A DNA stretch of 16,480 bases from positions 1 to 16,480 of the forward strand of contig JABCYS010000008.1 of NCBI GenBank assembly GCA_013290085.1, in the 5' to 3' direction. This document shows, in pieces, positions 15,105 to 16,480 of this stretch. This DNA comes from Candidatus Babelota bacterium. Lineage in GTDB: Bacteria > Dependentiae > Babeliae > Babeliales > JABCYS01. Both the position numbers and the translations under genes were made by a program. The notes under the pieces are model-generated. The model worked only from the letters and a program-made list of their open reading frames with translations, was not told where the DNA came from and ran no database searches. Position 1 is the stretch's first letter. Each line of letters begins with the position of its first letter.

Positions 15105-15226
15105 GTGGGAGTTCTCCATGTATTTTTTTCTTTGCAAAAACAGTTGATTGAGCTACCTTTTTTGTACATTGAGAATTTTTCTCGCAACATTAATTTTTTT
15201 TAACTTTCTTTTCATTAGGGTGTTTT

Positions 15227-15721
15227 ATGAATCGTATTTTTCTTTGCGGGTTTCTAGTTTTCTGTAGTGGTACCGTGTATGGGTACGGCGAAAATGAAGC
15301 TGCGCAACAAGATGCGGACAAAATGATTCAAGCGTGGGATTGTATTGATCGAGCGATTGTAGAGCCTGATCCAAAAGGTGTCTTGGAACCAAATTGTAAG
15401 GACATTGCGGCTTTTTGGAACTTTCTCGAGCAATGCAGCAATATTGATTCGGAATTGAAGCGCGATATGTGGTTTATTAAAGGGGTTCTAAAATTTTACG
15501 GCATTCATCTTTCTCAAGACGCTGCTGCCGCCTATGAATTATTTAAGCAAACGATGTTTCCTTCAGGTGAAAACGAGGCTTGTCTTTTTCATCGCGATGC
15601 CTTGATAATGTTGGCTAATCATTTTTATGATCAAGAAGATGAGGCAATGCGTAAAATTCGGAAATCATATAAGAGCTTTATGGATCGCATGAAATTGCCC
15701 CAGCATATTAAAGGGAACTAA
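15227..15721 (+). CDS. Small exported protein of unknown function inside the suf cluster
   Basis: I do not recognise this 164-residue protein. It starts with a signal peptide (MNRIFLCGFLVFCSGTVYG, likely cleavage after VYG). The mature part is mostly helical and charged, with four cysteines (39, 57, 70, 119) that could form two disulfides in the periplasm. Segments such as DMWFIKGVLKFYGIHLSQD and AAAYELFKQ look like one or two TPR- or Sel1-type helical hairpins, but no full repeat consensus is met. ATG 15227 has TAGGG (15216-15220) at about 6 bases. It lies between sufD and sufS in the same direction, so it may be co-transcribed with Fe-S genes while acting outside the cytoplasm. The 122-base gap before it holds only T-rich sequence and no clear promoter or terminator. 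Confidence 0.75.
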   Translation: MNRIFLCGFLVFCSGTVYGYGENEAAQQDADKMIQAWDCIDRAIVEPDPKGVLEPNCKDIAAFWNFLEQCSNIDSELKRDMWFIKGVLKFYGIHLSQDAAAAYELFKQTMFPSGENEACLFHRDALIMLANHFYDQEDEAMRKIRKSYKSFMDRMKLPQHIKGN

Positions 15722-15744
15722 GTCTCTGGCCAGTGAAAAAAGTT

Positions 15745-16480
15745 ATGAATATCCGCAAACATTTCCCCATTCTTTCTACTTCGATGAACGGCCATCCTTT
15801 GGTCTACCTAGATAATGCCGCAACAACACAAAAGCCCATGGTGGTCATTAATGCTCTCACCAATTATTACACCCAACAAAATGCCAACACCCATCGTACG
15901 GTCTATCGCTTGGGTGAACAAGCTACAACTTCCTACGAAGGTGTTCGTGAGCACATAGCTCGGTGGATAGGCGCCGGTTCTTCTTCAGAAATTATTTTTA
16001 CTCAAGGAACAACGGAGGGGATTAACTTTATCGCTACCGCCTGGGGAAGAAAAAATATTGCGCAAGGGGATGAGATAGTAGTTTCAGCATTGGAGCATCA
16101 TTCCAACCTTTTACCCTGGCAACAACTCTGTCTTGAAAAAAAGGCATTGCTCAAAATTATACCGCTGCGTGCCGATGGCACACTTGATATGCCCAAAGCC
16201 CGTGAGCTCATAACAAAAAAAACCAAGCTGGTTGCCGTCGCCCACGTTTCAAACGTCCTCGGAACCAGCATCGATGTTGTCCAGCTTGCTGACTATGCTC
16301 ATGCCGTTGGCGCTAAAATCTTAGTTGATGCTGCGCAGTCAGTGCCGCACAAACCAGTAAATATACAAGCATTAAAATGCGACTTCTTTGCTTTCTCTGG
16401 CCATAAAATGTATGCGCCGACCGGTGTTGGTGTGCTCTACATAAAAAAGGACCTTCATGACCAAGTTCCTCCGTACCAGT
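15745..16480 (+). CDS. sufS: Cysteine desulfurase SufS, N-terminal part
   Basis: The first 245 residues of a PLP-dependent cysteine desulfurase of roughly 400; the gene runs off the window. It takes sulfur from cysteine and passes it to the SUF scaffold encoded upstream. Visible landmarks are YLDNAATTQKP (21-31), the SufS-type segment NTHRTVYRLGE (48-58), FTQGTTEGINF (85-95), EHHSNLLPW (117-125), the PLP-phosphate region DAAQS (195-199), and the PLP lysine Lys221 in FSGHKMYAPTG. The active cysteine lies beyond the window. ATG 15745 matches the family start; an in-frame GTG at 15733 is the alternative. Neither has a good ribosome site. The preceding small gene ends 23 bases upstream, so this is probably the last visible member of the suf operon. 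Confidence 0.95.
   Translation, partial: MNIRKHFPILSTSMNGHPLVYLDNAATTQKPMVVINALTNYYTQQNANTHRTVYRLGEQATTSYEGVREHIARWIGAGSSSEIIFTQGTTEGINFIATAWGRKNIAQGDEIVVSALEHHSNLLPWQQLCLEKKALLKIIPLRADGTLDMPKARELITKKTKLVAVAHVSNVLGTSIDVVQLADYAHAVGAKILVDAAQSVPHKPVNIQALKCDFFAFSGHKMYAPTGVGVLYIKKDLHDQVPPYQ

Noticed and set aside
15105..15130. Terminator after sufD (GGAG/CTCC followed by Ts)
   Set aside because: The stem is only four base pairs with a two-base loop and the T run is offset, so it is too weak to call.

Overview
The window reads as a chromosomal segment of a reduced-genome, host-associated Gram-negative-type bacterium. My best guess is Candidatus Dependentiae (TM6) or a similar protist endosymbiont. 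This rests on the mix of genes: a dense set of exported proteins, leucine-rich repeats, a divergent pilus or secretion ATPase and a minimal SUF pathway. No marker gene in the window settles the taxonomy. TGA, TAA and TAG all act as stops, so the code is standard.

Layout. Positions 1-1529 (+) hold the tail of an M23 peptidase, signal peptidase I (lepB) and a rhodanese-like lipoprotein with its own promoter. tRNA-Cys(GCA) and tRNA-Leu(UAA) follow at 1535-1716. Positions 1747-5431 (-) hold a tandem pair of exported proteins with a caspase-type His/Cys dyad. Their DNA is almost identical at both ends and divergent in the middle. Positions 5523-5948 (+) hold an HU-like DNA-binding protein with a clear promoter and a strong terminator. 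Positions 6000-8258 (+) hold a small FUN14-like membrane protein, a free-standing MshEN domain protein and a PilB/GspE-type ATPase, which looks like a PilB split into two genes. Positions 8209-12073 (-) hold a third caspase-like protein, fused to ten leucine-rich repeats, and a secreted protein with protein-kinase-like motifs. Positions 12200-16480 (+) hold sufC-sufB-sufD, a small exported Cys-containing protein, and the start of sufS, which runs off the window.

How the parts fit. The SUF genes form a translationally coupled iron-sulfur cluster assembly operon: SufC and SufB overlap, and SufB and SufD overlap. LepB would process the many exported proteins in the window. The most interesting part is 1747-12073. 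It holds three members of one exported family that I infer to be clan CD (caspase-like) cysteine peptidases, one carrying an LRR recognition domain, beside an exported kinase-like protein. The signal peptides and eukaryote-like domains suggest proteins that act outside the bacterial cytoplasm, possibly on a host cell. That role is inference. The shared motifs and the dyads are visible directly.
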